A DNA stretch of 64,000 nucleotides, taken from NCBI GenBank assembly GCA_938045805.1, contig CALIBL010000035.1, forward strand, positions 62,001 through 126,000, read 5' to 3'. Below the pieces are notes generated by a model that worked only from the letters and a program-made list of their open reading frames with translations, made no database searches and was not told the origin of the DNA. The position numbers were made by a program, and so were the translations under genes. Shown here piece after piece: positions 46,928-57,388 of this stretch. This DNA comes from an uncultured Rubripirellula sp. Its GTDB lineage: Bacteria > Planctomycetota > Planctomycetia > Pirellulales > Pirellulaceae. The number at the start of each line of letters is the position of its first letter. The stretch's first letter is position 1.

Positions 46928-49528
46928 ATGAAGCGAGCAATCTGGTTCCTGTGCCTAACGGCCAGCATCACGCTACAACCCCTGACGACGATTCAGTCGC
47001 AAGAAAATCAGTCAGCGAGAACTCAGCAAGTCGGCGTGCCGATGGGTAGTCTTCGCAAAGGTGTCTTTGAAACCAGCAAAGTGTTCCCAGGGACCACGCG
47101 TGAATACAGCGTCTACGTACCCCACCAATATGATGGTGACCAACCGGCTAACCTTATGGTGTTCATGGATGGATCAGGGTATAGCAATCCGAAGGGAGCC
47201 TTTCGAGCTCCAATCGTCTTTGACAATCTGATCCACCGAGGTGAATTACCCATCACGGTAGCTGTGTTTGTGAACCCAGGAACGATCGTTGGCACGCTCG
47301 ATGGTGCTGCGAATCGCAGTAACCGATCCTTTGAATACGACTCCCTCGGGTCGCGTTACAGCGAGTTCATGATCAACGAGTTCTTACCGGTTGCCTTGGA
47401 CGGACTAAACGTTTCCGAGGATCCAAGCCGACGCGCGGTTTGCGGTATTTCGTCGAGTGGAATCTGCGCTTTCACAACCGCTTGGGAACGTCCCGATCAA
47501 TTCGGCAAAGTCATGAGCCACATCGGCAGCTTCACCAATATCCGTGGCGGTTGGGAGTATCCCGGCCTGATCAGAAAAAGCCACAAGGCACCCAAGCCAA
47601 TCAAAGTGTACCTGCAAGAGGGAGTCGATGACCTCAGTAACCTTCACGGCGATTGGCCGCTGGGCAATCGCGACATGGCAGCTGCCCTCCAGTTTGCTGG
47701 CTATCAATACAAACTGGAAATGACCGACGGTGGGCATAGTGGTAAATGGGCTGGTGAAGTGTTCCCGAATGCCCTGCGTTGGCTTTGGAACGATGATTCA
47801 GAATCGACCCATCTGCCGAATCCCGAAACGAAGCCGAAGTGGGAGCCGCACCCAGATGCCATCGCAAACCCGAAAGTCCCCCGCGGTCGCATCGAAGCGA
47901 TGGGGCCATTGGAGTCAAAAGTTTTCCCCGCAACCGTGAGGGATTGGTGGATCTACGTTCCCCAGCAATACAAGGAAAAGACGCCTGCAGCACTGATGGT
48001 GTTTCAGGATGGAGAGCGGATGAAATCCGAGTCGCGTTGGCGAATCCCAATCGTCTTCGACAACCTGATTCATCGAGGCGAGATGCCCCCGGTCATCGGC
48101 GTCTTTATCAATCCTGGTCAGAGTGTCGACAAAGAACGAGCGAATGGAAAGTTTTCAAATCGAGGTTACGAATATGATTCGCTTGGGGACCGCTATTCGC
48201 GTTTTCTCACCGAAGAAATTCTGCCGTTGGTAGAGTCTCGGTACAACATTTCGGCTCAGGCACAGATGCGTGCGATCGGTGGTTCAAGCTCCGGTGGCAT
48301 TTGCGCATTCACGGCTGCATGGGAGCGTCCGGATGTCTTTGGAAAAGTCTTCACCAGCGTGGGCAGTTTCACCCACCTTCGAGGAGGCAATATCTACCCC
48401 GCACTCGTTCGAAAAACAGAACCCCAACCGATCCGCATTTACATGGCCGACACCAGCGGTGATGTAGATAACGCATTCGGCAGTTGGCCCATCGCCAATC
48501 AAAGAATGGCTTCAGCACTCAACTACATGGGGTACGATTCGCATTTTGAATGGGCCGAGGGGTATGCACACAATGCGGATTTCGGAAGCTACCAACTGCC
48601 TGATGCGATGAGGTGGCTGTGGCGAGAGGAAACGAACACACCCGCGATCGACACCAGTGATGACCTTCGCGGTGACCTCACCCTCCTCGATCTACTGATA
48701 CCGGATGAGTCATGGGAATTGGTTGTCGATGACCTCGGCTTCGCGGATGCTCTGTGCAGCGACCGAGACGGCAATCTCTTCTTTTGCGATATGAGAGCGC
48801 CAGCGGTGATCAAAATCGACGCAAAAACCGGAAAGCGATCAAGTCTATGCGAAGAATCGGTTAGTGGACTTGAGTTCAACGCGGCGGAAGACACGCTTTA
48901 TGCCTGCCAAGGATCCCAAAACCGCATTATCGCTATCAATCCTGTCGATGGCACCGTCACATCTGTAACCGAAGGAGTCAAACCGAATGATCTAGCTGTC
49001 ACAAAAGACGGCTACATCCTCTTCACTCAGACCGGTAAGAGCGAAGTCATTCGCGTCGACCCCGCGACCGGTGAGACGACCGTTGCAGATCACGGAATCT
49101 CAAAGCCCAATGGCATCGCACTATCCAACGACGGTGGAACCCTTGCGGTGTCGGATTACGGCGGCACTCATACTTGGACGTTTCGCGTCAACGCCAATGG
49201 CAAGCTGGATGCGAAAATGCCAACCATGCCAATGCGTCTAAAGATTGATCCTCAAGGGGAATTCAAATTCAATGAAAAACCGTCTTACCTCGTCAATAGC
49301 CGTGGCGATGGTATGGCAGTTGACTCTAAAGGCAGGTACTACGTGACGAGTGACCTAGGAATTCAAATCTTTGACCCAACCGGACGCCCCTGCGGTGTTT
49401 TGCCCAAAGTGGACTCCGATCAGCCACTGACAACCTGCATCCTTGCGGGGACCAAACACGACACCCTCTTCATCGCTCACGGCCAACGCATTTACCGTCG
49501 AAAACTGGTGATCGACAGAGCAAAGTAA
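46928..49528 (+). CDS. Double esterase plus SMP30-type lactonase fusion
   Basis: About 866 residues. A signal peptide (about 1-26) precedes two homologous esterase D-like alpha/beta-hydrolase domains (about 40-305 and 320-570). Both show (Y/S)VYVP.QY and VFxDG; the second has the nucleophile elbow G-S-S-S-G, whereas the first has G-I-S-S-S at the equivalent place, losing the last Gly. Both end in AWERPD.FGKV. The C-terminal 280 residues form an SMP30/gluconolactonase-like propeller ([54 protein letters not shown]). Such a lactonase could open sugar lactones, possibly feeding the fuconate dehydratase. A longer frame reaches 46796 and overlaps the sulfatase; 46913 is an alternative ATG. Confidence 0.83.
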   Translation: MKRAIWFLCLTASITLQPLTTIQSQENQSARTQQVGVPMGSLRKGVFETSKVFPGTTREYSVYVPHQYDGDQPANLMVFMDGSGYSNPKGAFRAPIVFDNLIHRGELPITVAVFVNPGTIVGTLDGAANRSNRSFEYDSLGSRYSEFMINEFLPVALDGLNVSEDPSRRAVCGISSSGICAFTTAWERPDQFGKVMSHIGSFTNIRGGWEYPGLIRKSHKAPKPIKVYLQEGVDDLSNLHGDWPLGNRDMAAALQFAGYQYKLEMTDGGHSGKWAGEVFPNALRWLWNDDSESTHLPNPETKPKWEPHPDAIANPKVPRGRIEAMGPLESKVFPATVRDWWIYVPQQYKEKTPAALMVFQDGERMKSESRWRIPIVFDNLIHRGEMPPVIGVFINPGQSVDKERANGKFSNRGYEYDSLGDRYSRFLTEEILPLVESRYNISAQAQMRAIGGSSSGGICAFTAAWERPDVFGKVFTSVGSFTHLRGGNIYPALVRKTEPQPIRIYMADTSGDVDNAFGSWPIANQRMASALNYMGYDSHFEWAEGYAHNADFGSYQLPDAMRWLWREETNTPAIDTSDDLRGDLTLLDLLIPDESWELVVDDLGFADALCSDRDGNLFFCDMRAPAVIKIDAKTGKRSSLCEESVSGLEFNAAEDTLYACQGSQNRIIAINPVDGTVTSVTEGVKPNDLAVTKDGYILFTQTGKSEVIRVDPATGETTVADHGISKPNGIALSNDGGTLAVSDYGGTHTWTFRVNANGKLDAKMPTMPMRLKIDPQGEFKFNEKPSYLVNSRGDGMAVDSKGRYYVTSDLGIQIFDPTGRPCGVLPKVDSDQPLTTCILAGTKHDTLFIAHGQRIYRRKLVIDRAK

Positions 49529-49629
49529 CTGGGGGCTTGCCGAACACGAATAATCTCCGCAGTAAAGCTAACGACCACCGAGTGCGATCGGGCACTGCGT
49601 GGAATTCATTCAAGACGGCGGAGCGTAAG

Positions 49630-50769
49630 ATGAAATTGTGGAAGATCGCTGGAGCAGTTTTGGCCTTCGGCATGCCCTGGAGTGGCACGAGCCACGGGGC
49701 TGACATCGTTGACACTGCAATCGCAGCTGGTCAGTTCAAGACTCTAGTCGCGGCGGTTCAAGCAGCAGAACTCGTCGATACATTGAAAAGTGACGGCCCT
49801 TTCACCGTTTTCGCACCATCCGATGAAGCTTTCGCGAAGTTACCCGAGGGTACTGTCGCTGAACTTGTAAAACCGGAGAACCGAGACAAGCTCACCTCGA
49901 TTTTGACCTACCATGTCATCGCGGGAAAAGTGCTGGCCAAGGATGCGTTGGCCGCTGGCGGTGGCCTGACCATTAATGGACAGCGAGTTGACTGCGAACT
50001 GGACGGCGGGCAAATCATGCTTGATGGTGCGAAACTCGTCACCGCCGACATCGAGTGCGACAACGGTGTGATTCACATCATTGACCAGGTTATCCTGCCG
50101 ATCGAGCAAACGATCCCTGAGGTTGCCGCCAACGCGAAGACATTTGGGACACTGCTTGCGGCGGTGACCGCTGCTGATCTCGCCGGTACCCTGAGTGGAG
50201 AAGGACCCTTCACCGTCTTTGCACCGACCGACGAAGCGTTCAACAAGCTACCAGAAGGAACCGTTGCATCACTTCTGAAGCCAGAGAACAAACAGCAATT
50301 AGTAGATGTCTTGACTTATCACGTTGTACCGGGGCGAGTTTATGCAGTAGACGCCCTGAGAGCGAAGAAAGCCAAAACCGTGCAAGGCGGGTCGGTTGAG
50401 ATTGCTGCCAGTGGAAGTGGAGCGAGAGTGAACAACGCGACACTACTTGCAACTGATATTGATGCAGCCAACGGCGTCATCCATGTGATTGACAACGTCT
50501 TGCTACCTTCGATGAAGCAAGTTAGCTGCAAACAGATGATTGATCGCGCGATCACTCAAGGCGTACCGATGTACAATTCCGGTCACCACTCGGCATGTGC
50601 GTCACTTTATGAGGAAACTCTCGTGTCAGTCATGGAGATGACCGAGGATCCGCACTTGAGATCAAGCATGCATGCTGCGATCACAAAGGCCCGTCATCAA
50701 CGCTTTGCTTCACGCCGTGCATGGACCCTTCGGCACTGCATGGATCGCATGATGGTCATGCTTCCGTAG
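49630..50769 (+). CDS. Exported protein with two fasciclin (FAS1) domains
   Basis: 379 residues. A signal peptide (about 1-24) leads to two FAS1 domains (about 25-160 and 165-300), each with the two signature motifs: [21 protein letters not shown]...[22 protein letters not shown], and [21 protein letters not shown]...[22 protein letters not shown]. The C-terminal 75 residues ([13 protein letters not shown]...[11 protein letters not shown]...[11 protein letters not shown]) are Cys/His/Met-rich and unassigned. FAS1 proteins usually mediate adhesion at the cell surface or in the matrix. The ATG at 49630 has a GGAG ribosome site and gives the signal peptide. A clear terminator follows 35 bases after the stop. 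Confidence 0.88.
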   Translation: MKLWKIAGAVLAFGMPWSGTSHGADIVDTAIAAGQFKTLVAAVQAAELVDTLKSDGPFTVFAPSDEAFAKLPEGTVAELVKPENRDKLTSILTYHVIAGKVLAKDALAAGGGLTINGQRVDCELDGGQIMLDGAKLVTADIECDNGVIHIIDQVILPIEQTIPEVAANAKTFGTLLAAVTAADLAGTLSGEGPFTVFAPTDEAFNKLPEGTVASLLKPENKQQLVDVLTYHVVPGRVYAVDALRAKKAKTVQGGSVEIAASGSGARVNNATLLATDIDAANGVIHVIDNVLLPSMKQVSCKQMIDRAITQGVPMYNSGHHSACASLYEETLVSVMEMTEDPHLRSSMHAAITKARHQRFASRRAWTLRHCMDRMMVMLP

Positions 50770-50803
50770 CGTTCTCTGCGGAGAGAAAAGAATCGCACCC
50801 CCA

Positions 50804-50840
50804 CCCGGATCTCGCCCCGCGAGGTTCGGGTTCTTTTTTT
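50804..50840 (+). terminator. Rho-independent terminator after the fasciclin gene
   Basis: An 11-bp stem (two G-T wobbles) with a 5-base loop, CCCGGATCTCG and CGAGGTTCGGG, is followed by TTCTTTTTTT. It lies 35 bases after the fasciclin stop and separates that gene from the next sulfatase. Confidence 0.9.
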
Positions 50841-51039
50841 GCTCCATCAAAAGTGTCGTTTCAATCCTGGACCCTGCATCAACACCAGATCAGCTAAAAT
50901 GCTCCATCGGGAGACCGATGAATCAATAAATGTCGGTCTGATAGAACCAATCAACACTAAATTTGCAATGAGCGTTTAAACTCAGCTGCGACAACATATC
51001 ACAACTAAGATGTTCCTATTTTCTTCGACTCGTTGCGCC

Positions 51040-52644
51040 ATGAAAGCGATCTTGGCATTCGCAATTACAATCGCTCTCTACGGCTTCTCGTACGCAGAAC
51101 GCCCCAACATCCTGATCGCTATTTCGGATGATCAATCGCATCCCTACGCATCGGCCTACGGTACGCCAGAAATTCAAACGCCCGGATTTGATCGCGTTGC
51201 CAAGCAGGGCATCCTTTTCCACTCAGCATTCACACCGGCTCCAGGTTGCAGCCCAATGCGTGCAGCATTTTTGACGGGTCGCGAAATTTGGCAGATTGGT
51301 GCCGCCGGAACACACGCGAGTGATTTTCCCAGAGAGCTACCGGTGTTCACTGAGCAACTTGAACAGTCGGGCTATCACGTGGGGATGACGGGAAAAGGAT
51401 GGGGTCCCGGCAGGGCAACTGACTGGCCACATAATCCTGCTGGAAAATCCTATTCAAAGGCGAAGGTCAAATCTCCCGCAGGAATTTCATCGAATGACTA
51501 CGCGACCAATTTTGAGCAATTTCTCGAAGCGCGTGTCAACGACCAACCTTTTTGCTTCTGGTTTGGCGGACATGAACCGCACCGAACCTATCAGAGAGGT
51601 ATTGGCAAAAACGAGGGAATTGATCCGCAGAACGTACACCTTCCAAAATTCCTACCCGACTCAACCGAAGTTCGATCGGATATCGCGGACTTTATTTTTG
51701 AAGTTCAGTGGTTCGACTCTCATTTAAATCGCATGCTTGATCATCTGGAATCAATTGGTGAAGCCGAAAATACGATTGTGATTGTCACCAGTGACAATGG
51801 GATGCCATTTCCGCGAGCCAAAGCGAATCTGTATGAGTATGGAATCCACATGCCACTGGCAATGAGCTGGCCAGCGTCGTGGCCTGCAGGACAAAATCAT
51901 GACGGATTAGTGAGTCTGATCGATGTGACTCGAACCATCTTTGATGTGGCAGAGATCCAACCACGTGAGGCGGAAAAGCTATCGGGGCGTAGCCTCATGA
52001 GCACTCTAAGCCAAACCCACAACGAAATCCCAACGGGGCGTGCCGCGGTCTACAGCGGACGCGAGCGACATTCATCTTCTCGATTCCACTCGCTCGGCTA
52101 TCCATCGAGATGCATTCGAACCAAAGACCACCTATACATCCGCAACTTCACGCCTGAGAGATGGCCAGCTGGTACACCACAAAAGTACTCTGGTGCAAAG
52201 TTTAATCAGGACAACCAATTGATTGCGGGACAACTCGGTCCGATGCATGGTGGCTACCATGACATTGACGACGGGCCAACTCTGCAGTGGATGATCGCAA
52301 ACCAAAACCGACCACAAGTCCGTGAACTCTTCCTTGCTGCAGTTGCTATACGACCAGCCGAAGAGTTGTATAACATCTCTTCCGATCCCGCCTGCCTGCA
52401 AAACCTTGCCCTTCAGCCCAACCATCAGGAATTGAGAGAACAACTTTCGAAACAGTTGGAAGAATATCTCACTAAAACCGGTGATCTGCGCGTCACGGCA
52501 CCCGAACAAGCCCACCTTTGGGAGATGTACCCCCGTCACAGCTCACTGCGATGGTTCCAAGAGCCGGAGTGGTGGACAGAGAACACAAAAAGGGTCCCCA
52601 CGCAACCGTGGCTCGAAGCCAAACGACCACGTGACCAGCAATAG
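51040..52644 (+). CDS. Exported sulfatase, heparan-N-sulfatase-like
   Basis: About 534 residues. Signal peptide about 1-19, followed by RPNILIAISDDQS (metal Asp) and the formylglycine site C70-S-P-M-R74, which fits C-x-P-x-R. Further family features are GMTGKGWGPGRATDWP, FWFGGHEPHRTYQRG, VTSDNGMPFPRAKANLYEYGIHMPLAMSWP. The sequence resembles N-sulfoglucosamine sulfohydrolase-like (SGSH) sulfatases rather than arylsulfatases. Substrate is uncertain; SGSH-like members in marine bacteria act on sulfated sugars of several kinds. The ATG at 51040 gives the simplest signal peptide; 51010 is an in-frame alternative. A terminator lies upstream, so it has its own promoter. Confidence 0.87.
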   Translation: MKAILAFAITIALYGFSYAERPNILIAISDDQSHPYASAYGTPEIQTPGFDRVAKQGILFHSAFTPAPGCSPMRAAFLTGREIWQIGAAGTHASDFPRELPVFTEQLEQSGYHVGMTGKGWGPGRATDWPHNPAGKSYSKAKVKSPAGISSNDYATNFEQFLEARVNDQPFCFWFGGHEPHRTYQRGIGKNEGIDPQNVHLPKFLPDSTEVRSDIADFIFEVQWFDSHLNRMLDHLESIGEAENTIVIVTSDNGMPFPRAKANLYEYGIHMPLAMSWPASWPAGQNHDGLVSLIDVTRTIFDVAEIQPREAEKLSGRSLMSTLSQTHNEIPTGRAAVYSGRERHSSSRFHSLGYPSRCIRTKDHLYIRNFTPERWPAGTPQKYSGAKFNQDNQLIAGQLGPMHGGYHDIDDGPTLQWMIANQNRPQVRELFLAAVAIRPAEELYNISSDPACLQNLALQPNHQELREQLSKQLEEYLTKTGDLRVTAPEQAHLWEMYPRHSSLRWFQEPEWWTENTKRVPTQPWLEAKRPRDQQ

Positions 52645-52769
52645 ATGGCGACGCATTTGAGAGCCAATGCGAACTTACGTCTTTGCCAATCTTTTTTCTC
52701 GCCCCAAACGAAGTGCAGTGGCGTTTAGCGGGAGCAGAAGAATCGGCGATCGAGTATTTGAATAAGCCT

Positions 52770-53177
52770 CTAATTCCCATCGGCTGAGCCAGCTCTAGCT
52801 TTTCTTAAGGCGTCCCCATCGCTCTGAAATTTTCTCAGGTTCTCTAAAAGGCCTGATCGTGACTCATAAGTGAGCGGTTGCTGCTCCGAGAAGTCTTGCA
52901 ATCGCTCCAAAAGCGACGGATCCTGATTCTCAAGCGAATCAATCGTCTCATCAATCAGGATCCTGATCGAAGCTGCATAATAAGATTGATCATTCAACTG
53001 CGTTAGTGCAGTGCTAATGAGTGATGAGGTGGCAATCGAAACCACCAAAATGGGAATGCCACCAAGCAGACGCCACTTCGAAGAACCGTAGATGGCTGTA
53101 ACGCACCACAATATGAGCGTCGCGAGAAAAACTACAGCTAATAACAATATCATGGCTTTTCCTGACTCACTAAACAT
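52770..53177 (-). CDS. Small membrane protein, unknown function
   Basis: 135 residues. Two hydrophobic helices at about 8-30 and 36-58 are followed by a soluble helical region (about 65-135) rich in Leu and acidic residues. No family recognised. The ATG at 53177 is used; an ATG eight codons later would also serve. It is encoded 31 bases after the PQQ-type propeller gene on the same strand, which hints at co-transcription but not at function. Confidence 0.55.
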   Translation of the reverse strand: MFSESGKAMILLLAVVFLATLILWCVTAIYGSSKWRLLGGIPILVVSIATSSLISTALTQLNDQSYYAASIRILIDETIDSLENQDPSLLERLQDFSEQQPLTYESRSGLLENLRKFQSDGDALRKARAGSADGN

Positions 53178-53208
53178 TCACGTCTTCCCCACGAGCCGGC
53201 CAAACTGA

Positions 53209-54609
53209 TTACTTCGTCGCAGAAATGCAATAGAGAGAATCAATCGTCCGAAGGAATATCTCACCATTCGAAAGAGCGGCGCATGACCACGCCATCTGAT
53301 CTGTTTCATTCACAGCCAAGACGTCTAACTTGCCCCCGGGCCGAATGACATGGGTGTTGCCACTCGAGTCCAATGCGTAAAGGTGTTTGCCGTCCGTCCA
53401 AGGTGATGCCCAAAACGACTTCGCACCGCGAACGCGTGATTCGTAAATTTTACTTCCAGTCTGAGCGTCAACGCAGGTAACGATCCCCGCTCGCCTCTGA
53501 AAGAAATAGAGGTTTCCTTGGCAGTAAACGGGAGACGCCATCTGGAGACCCGAATCATCCATTCGCCATGAAACAAATGGTCCGTTAAAGCCATCGTTGG
53601 TGGGTGTAATATCGCCTTTACCGCCGGGTGAAATGCAATACAGGCGGCCTCCACCGTCATCAGCTCCCCCTCGATTGCGAAACTCGTTACCGACAAATAA
53701 TTGATCACCAATCGCCAGAGGCGTTGCGGAGCTACGGCCTTTATTCATATCGATCTCCCATAGCAACTCGCCCGTCTCGGGATCGTAAGATCGAAAGAAC
53801 ATTCCCCCCAAAACAATTTCGCTACGAAGCGAGTTTTTCCAGATATAGGGTGTGCTGTACTGAGATTTTTCATCTCTCTCAGTTCGCCACAACTCTTTGC
53901 CTGTTCCCGTTTCTAAACAAGTGAGAAACGATTTTTGCTCGTTATCAACCTGAACAAATAATCTCTCATCAAGCAGTGCGATCGAGCTAGCAGTCCCCCA
54001 ACCGGCACGCATCTCGTAAACTCCCAAGTCTTTTTCCCAAATGAGATCACCTGAGTGATCGAGGCAGTAAACACCATTCATTCCAAAATAGACATAGACG
54101 TGTTTATCATCGACTGCTGGTGTTTCCGTTGCATAGGTATTGGTCGTATGTCGAGGCATCGGAGGCTTGCCAGTCTTGACCGTCTTACGCCAAATTTCTT
54201 TGCCACTCGATCGATCGAGGCAAGCAACTTGATAGCGATACACCACGTTGACAAGGTCATTTCGATCACGACCATACCCTCCAGAATAGTTCTCCGGCTT
54301 AGTCGATTCCGATTTATCCTGATCCTCAGGAACCGCACAAGTAACATAAACACGGTTCTCCCAGATCACCGGTTGCGACCACCCTTCTCCACCCAAACTA
54401 ACTTTCCAGCGAATCCCTTGAACGCTTCCATCGATCGCATTCCAAGAGGTTGGCAAAGCCTGAGTCGTCGTTGCATTCTGCTGATCACCTCGAAACTGAG
54501 AATAGTTTTCTGCACTAGCCAATCTCGCAGTCAGCAGCACCAATAAGAGCTGAAGCACGGTCGTTAAAGCTGAAGCGGGATAGATGGTACGACGAAAACG
54601 AGCAATCAT
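53209..54609 (-). CDS. Exported PQQ-type beta-propeller protein
   Basis: 466 residues from the chosen start (MIARFRRTIYPASALTTVL...). A signal peptide (about 1-33, ending near ASA) is followed by blades with the Trp-docking pattern: LGGEGWSQPVIWENRVYVTC, ACLDRSSGKEIWRKTVKTG, YCLDHSGDLIWEKDLG, LTCLETGTGKELWR, RSYDPETGELLWEIDM, VTCVDAQTGSKIY. It opens with YSQFRGDQQN. This is the WD40-like/PQQ repeat family of planctomycete outer-surface proteins; cofactor binding is not assured because catalytic PQQ residues are not evident. Upstream of it on the same strand is no obvious gene. Confidence 0.85.
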   Translation of the reverse strand: MIARFRRTIYPASALTTVLQLLLVLLTARLASAENYSQFRGDQQNATTTQALPTSWNAIDGSVQGIRWKVSLGGEGWSQPVIWENRVYVTCAVPEDQDKSESTKPENYSGGYGRDRNDLVNVVYRYQVACLDRSSGKEIWRKTVKTGKPPMPRHTTNTYATETPAVDDKHVYVYFGMNGVYCLDHSGDLIWEKDLGVYEMRAGWGTASSIALLDERLFVQVDNEQKSFLTCLETGTGKELWRTERDEKSQYSTPYIWKNSLRSEIVLGGMFFRSYDPETGELLWEIDMNKGRSSATPLAIGDQLFVGNEFRNRGGADDGGGRLYCISPGGKGDITPTNDGFNGPFVSWRMDDSGLQMASPVYCQGNLYFFQRRAGIVTCVDAQTGSKIYESRVRGAKSFWASPWTDGKHLYALDSSGNTHVIRPGGKLDVLAVNETDQMAWSCAALSNGEIFLRTIDSLYCISATK

Positions 54610-54757
54610 ATCAATTCGACTTTCACTCTCACGATCAATGGAACCGTTGCCAACTTCCGAGCGGCAATTCAACAGGCATTATAGGGTCAAATCCAGCTCC
54701 CTCGCCGCTCAATCGCTTCATTCCCCCACACATCATTGATTTCCCGCAACGTCCGCC

Positions 54758-55834
54758 ATGCAAGAAAACAAATCGATCCAAGGTACAAGGAAGAACCGGA
54801 GACTTGCCGAGTGGCTGTTCTTCACGATTTACCTCCATCTCTTAGCCCTACTCTGGATCGGCTTACGATTTAGCTGGACTGGTTTCTCAAGCGATTTCAG
54901 TCGCTTCACACCCATCGATAGCTCGAATGCCGCAGGACCTAGCTTCTCAGCTGGCATCCTTGCGATGCAGGACCTACTCGCAACTTACGTCCTCTCGTTA
55001 GGTGTGCTCCCAGCGATGATCAGCGGTTATGGGATTCTCACGGCAAAACTATTCAAACTTGCGTTAGACGCGGAACGAAGAGAAGCATCGGAAAGAGCAA
55101 AACAAAAAAGAAATCATCTGTCGTTTAATGGCTGGCAAATACTCTTAGCGGTCTCGACCGCACTGACGATCACATGGCCAATTCAGTACGGACTTTGGGT
55201 CACCCACTCAACGGAGGCATCGAGCACTGTTTTTTATTGCGCGCAATTTCTCAACTACTATCTTTGGGGCTTTCTGATTATCTGCTCTTGGATTGAACAT
55301 CGAAATCTATCCGTGCTACTGGGTATCTCAATCACCGCTATCTCGGCATTAAGATTTGGAACGATCTTCTGGATCATCGATCATGGACAAGCTTTCTTCC
55401 TATCGATGCTGGTACTCACTTACCACCACTCCAAAAGACTTCGTCTCAAGCTGAACCGCGCAGAGCACTCTAAACGACAAACGACCAAGTCGAACAACGG
55501 TTCCGCGGAAGACAGCATGGCCGCGGAAAACCCAACGAGTCCCAACCCCATTGAGACCTTCAGTCTTTTCGTACTCGGCGGATTCATCGCCTATGATCTC
55601 GCCTGCCTCGTGAGTTTATTCGCGGCCGCTGGCAATCGAAACTCTGACAACTGGGGTGTGTACATGCCGTTGTTTTTAGGGCTGTGGCTAATCCCCATCG
55701 TCGGAACACTAACCACCGTGATCCATCAATTGACCGGTCCTTGGGCTTGGTCGCAAAGGCATCAACCTCGAAAACTAGCCGGCTATGCGATCCTAATTTG
55801 CATTTTGATCTGGACTGCCATCCTCACCATGTAA
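54758..55834 (+). CDS. Polytopic membrane protein, unknown function
   Basis: 358 residues with about eight hydrophobic helices (about 19-40, 69-92, 120-142, 155-178, 181-199, 205-222, 265-285, 298-322, 340-358) and a charged loop around 225-265 (KRLRLKLNRAEHSKRQTTKSNNGSAED). No domain recognised. It is on the opposite strand to its neighbours. The downstream hairpin at 55871 serves the convergent oxidoreductase gene and could also terminate this one weakly. Confidence 0.65.
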   Translation: MQENKSIQGTRKNRRLAEWLFFTIYLHLLALLWIGLRFSWTGFSSDFSRFTPIDSSNAAGPSFSAGILAMQDLLATYVLSLGVLPAMISGYGILTAKLFKLALDAERREASERAKQKRNHLSFNGWQILLAVSTALTITWPIQYGLWVTHSTEASSTVFYCAQFLNYYLWGFLIICSWIEHRNLSVLLGISITAISALRFGTIFWIIDHGQAFFLSMLVLTYHHSKRLRLKLNRAEHSKRQTTKSNNGSAEDSMAAENPTSPNPIETFSLFVLGGFIAYDLACLVSLFAAAGNRNSDNWGVYMPLFLGLWLIPIVGTLTTVIHQLTGPWAWSQRHQPRKLAGYAILICILIWTAILTM

Positions 55835-55870
55835 CCAACCTCCGTTCGCTCAAGGTAAAGCACCATGCAA

Positions 55871-55910
55871 ATAAAAAACTCTCCGTAACTTTTAGAAGTT
55901 ACGGAGAGTT
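55871..55910 (-). terminator. Rho-independent terminator of the oxidoreductase gene
   Basis: A perfect 15-bp stem with a 4-base loop, AACTCTCCGTAACTT and AAGTTACGGAGAGTT, spans 55877-55910. On the minus strand it is followed by TTTTTT (55878-55873), which marks termination of the gene at 55930-57294, 20 bases upstream. Confidence 0.92.
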
Positions 55911-55929
55911 GAGGAAGTGCGACGACTTG

Positions 55930-57294
55930 TTACATGTCGATTTCGTAGCCTTTTCGGCTTTCTCGACCAAGGAACGAACTCGCCTCGGCATCGCCAATGA
56001 TCTCTCGTTTCGCCGGATCCCATTTCAATTCTCGACCGAGACGAATGGCGATATTAGCAAGGTGACAGGTCTCGAGCATTCGGTTGTGTGACCAAACGTC
56101 CGAAATCGGCTGCGTGCGAGCTCTCATACCCTCGATGAAGTTGGCGGTATGGTTTTCGCTGACCGGACCACCATAAACAGCTTCAACAGCACCTTCAGGA
56201 AGCGGGTTGTTGGCAAGATCTTCAACCGGTTTACCAACGATCTTGCCTCGGTTCACAAAGAACCGTCCTTTGGTGCCTTCGAACATGATCCCGTTATCAC
56301 CGTCACTGGTAATCACAAGCGGGATGTCACCAGGCATGTTGGCTTGGATCTCGAATTTGGTCGGTGAATTGTATTGATCACCCACTGTTGGGTTACCATT
56401 TTTGTACTCAACAGGCAGTGAGTAACTGACTGGTGTGATTTTGTTCGGGCCGGTTTCAGAAGCTCCCAAAGCCCAAGTTGCAATATCCACATGGTGGGCT
56501 CCCCAGTCATTCATCTGACCACCCGAATACTCATACCAATTACGCCAAGCGTAATGGCAGTTGGTATAGAGAGGGACACCACCGCCGTAACCGGTTCTCA
56601 TTTCAGGTAGAGCACGATAGGGAACCTTCGGAGCCGGTCCAAGCCATCGGTCCCAATCAAGTCCCTTGGGTACGTCGATGGCTGGAATGACGGGTGATGC
56701 GGTCGCACCGCCAATGCCGCAAGTGACTTTTCGGATTTCACCAATTCGTCCATCACGAATGAGAGCGATCGCCTGTAAGAAGCGTTGACTATTCTCGCTG
56801 CGCTGCATCGTGCCGACCTGACAGACTCTCCCCGTCTTTTTCACAATCCTTTCGATCAGCTTGCCTTCATCGATAGTGAGAGTCAGAGGCTTCTCACAGT
56901 AGACATCTTTTCCCGACAACATCGCCTCAACTGCGACCTTGGTGTGCCAGTGATCTGGAGTGGCGATCATGACCGCGTCGATATCGTCACGTTCCAAAAC
57001 CTTTCGATAGTCAGAGTATCCATCGGCAGCTTTGCCCGTTCGATCCTTCAACCGCTTGAGATTCTCACCCAAGACATTTTCATCAACATCGGCGAAAGCG
57101 GCAAAGTCAGCGAACTTCGTGGACTTACTTGTGATCGTCCAACCCTGGTTCCTCAGACCGACGGTGGCAAAAACCGGTCGATCATTCGGCGAATCTTGTC
57201 CTTGGATGCGTCCAATACCTGAGCCGAAGAAACCAACTCCTGCGATCCCAGTAGTCTGCCTTAGAAAACGTCTTCGATTGAGTGGTTGAGACAT
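55930..57294 (-). CDS. Tat-exported Gfo/Idh/MocA oxidoreductase
   Basis: 454 residues with a Tat signal, NRRRFLRQTTGIAGVGFFGSG, at the N-terminus. The Rossmann domain follows, with FADVDENVLGEN, YRKVLERDDIDAVMIATPDHWHTKVAVEAMLSGKDVYCEKPLTLT (EKP motif) and then QVGTMQRSENSQRF. The middle has WDRWLGPAPKVPY and YSGGQMNDWGAHHVDIATWALG, typical of the large planctomycete group of exported Gfo/Idh/MocA proteins. They probably act on extracellular or periplasmic sugars with a bound nicotinamide cofactor; the substrate is unknown. The gene ends in a strong terminator. Confidence 0.88.
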   Translation of the reverse strand: MSQPLNRRRFLRQTTGIAGVGFFGSGIGRIQGQDSPNDRPVFATVGLRNQGWTITSKSTKFADFAAFADVDENVLGENLKRLKDRTGKAADGYSDYRKVLERDDIDAVMIATPDHWHTKVAVEAMLSGKDVYCEKPLTLTIDEGKLIERIVKKTGRVCQVGTMQRSENSQRFLQAIALIRDGRIGEIRKVTCGIGGATASPVIPAIDVPKGLDWDRWLGPAPKVPYRALPEMRTGYGGGVPLYTNCHYAWRNWYEYSGGQMNDWGAHHVDIATWALGASETGPNKITPVSYSLPVEYKNGNPTVGDQYNSPTKFEIQANMPGDIPLVITSDGDNGIMFEGTKGRFFVNRGKIVGKPVEDLANNPLPEGAVEAVYGGPVSENHTANFIEGMRARTQPISDVWSHNRMLETCHLANIAIRLGRELKWDPAKREIIGDAEASSFLGRESRKGYEIDM

Positions 57295-57388
57295 ATCAGC
57301 CCTTTAAATTAATAACGATCATGGTGCTAAAGATTGTGAAGCAAAGCCATTTCGAACAGGCATTGCGGGACACATCATACTCGATCCA

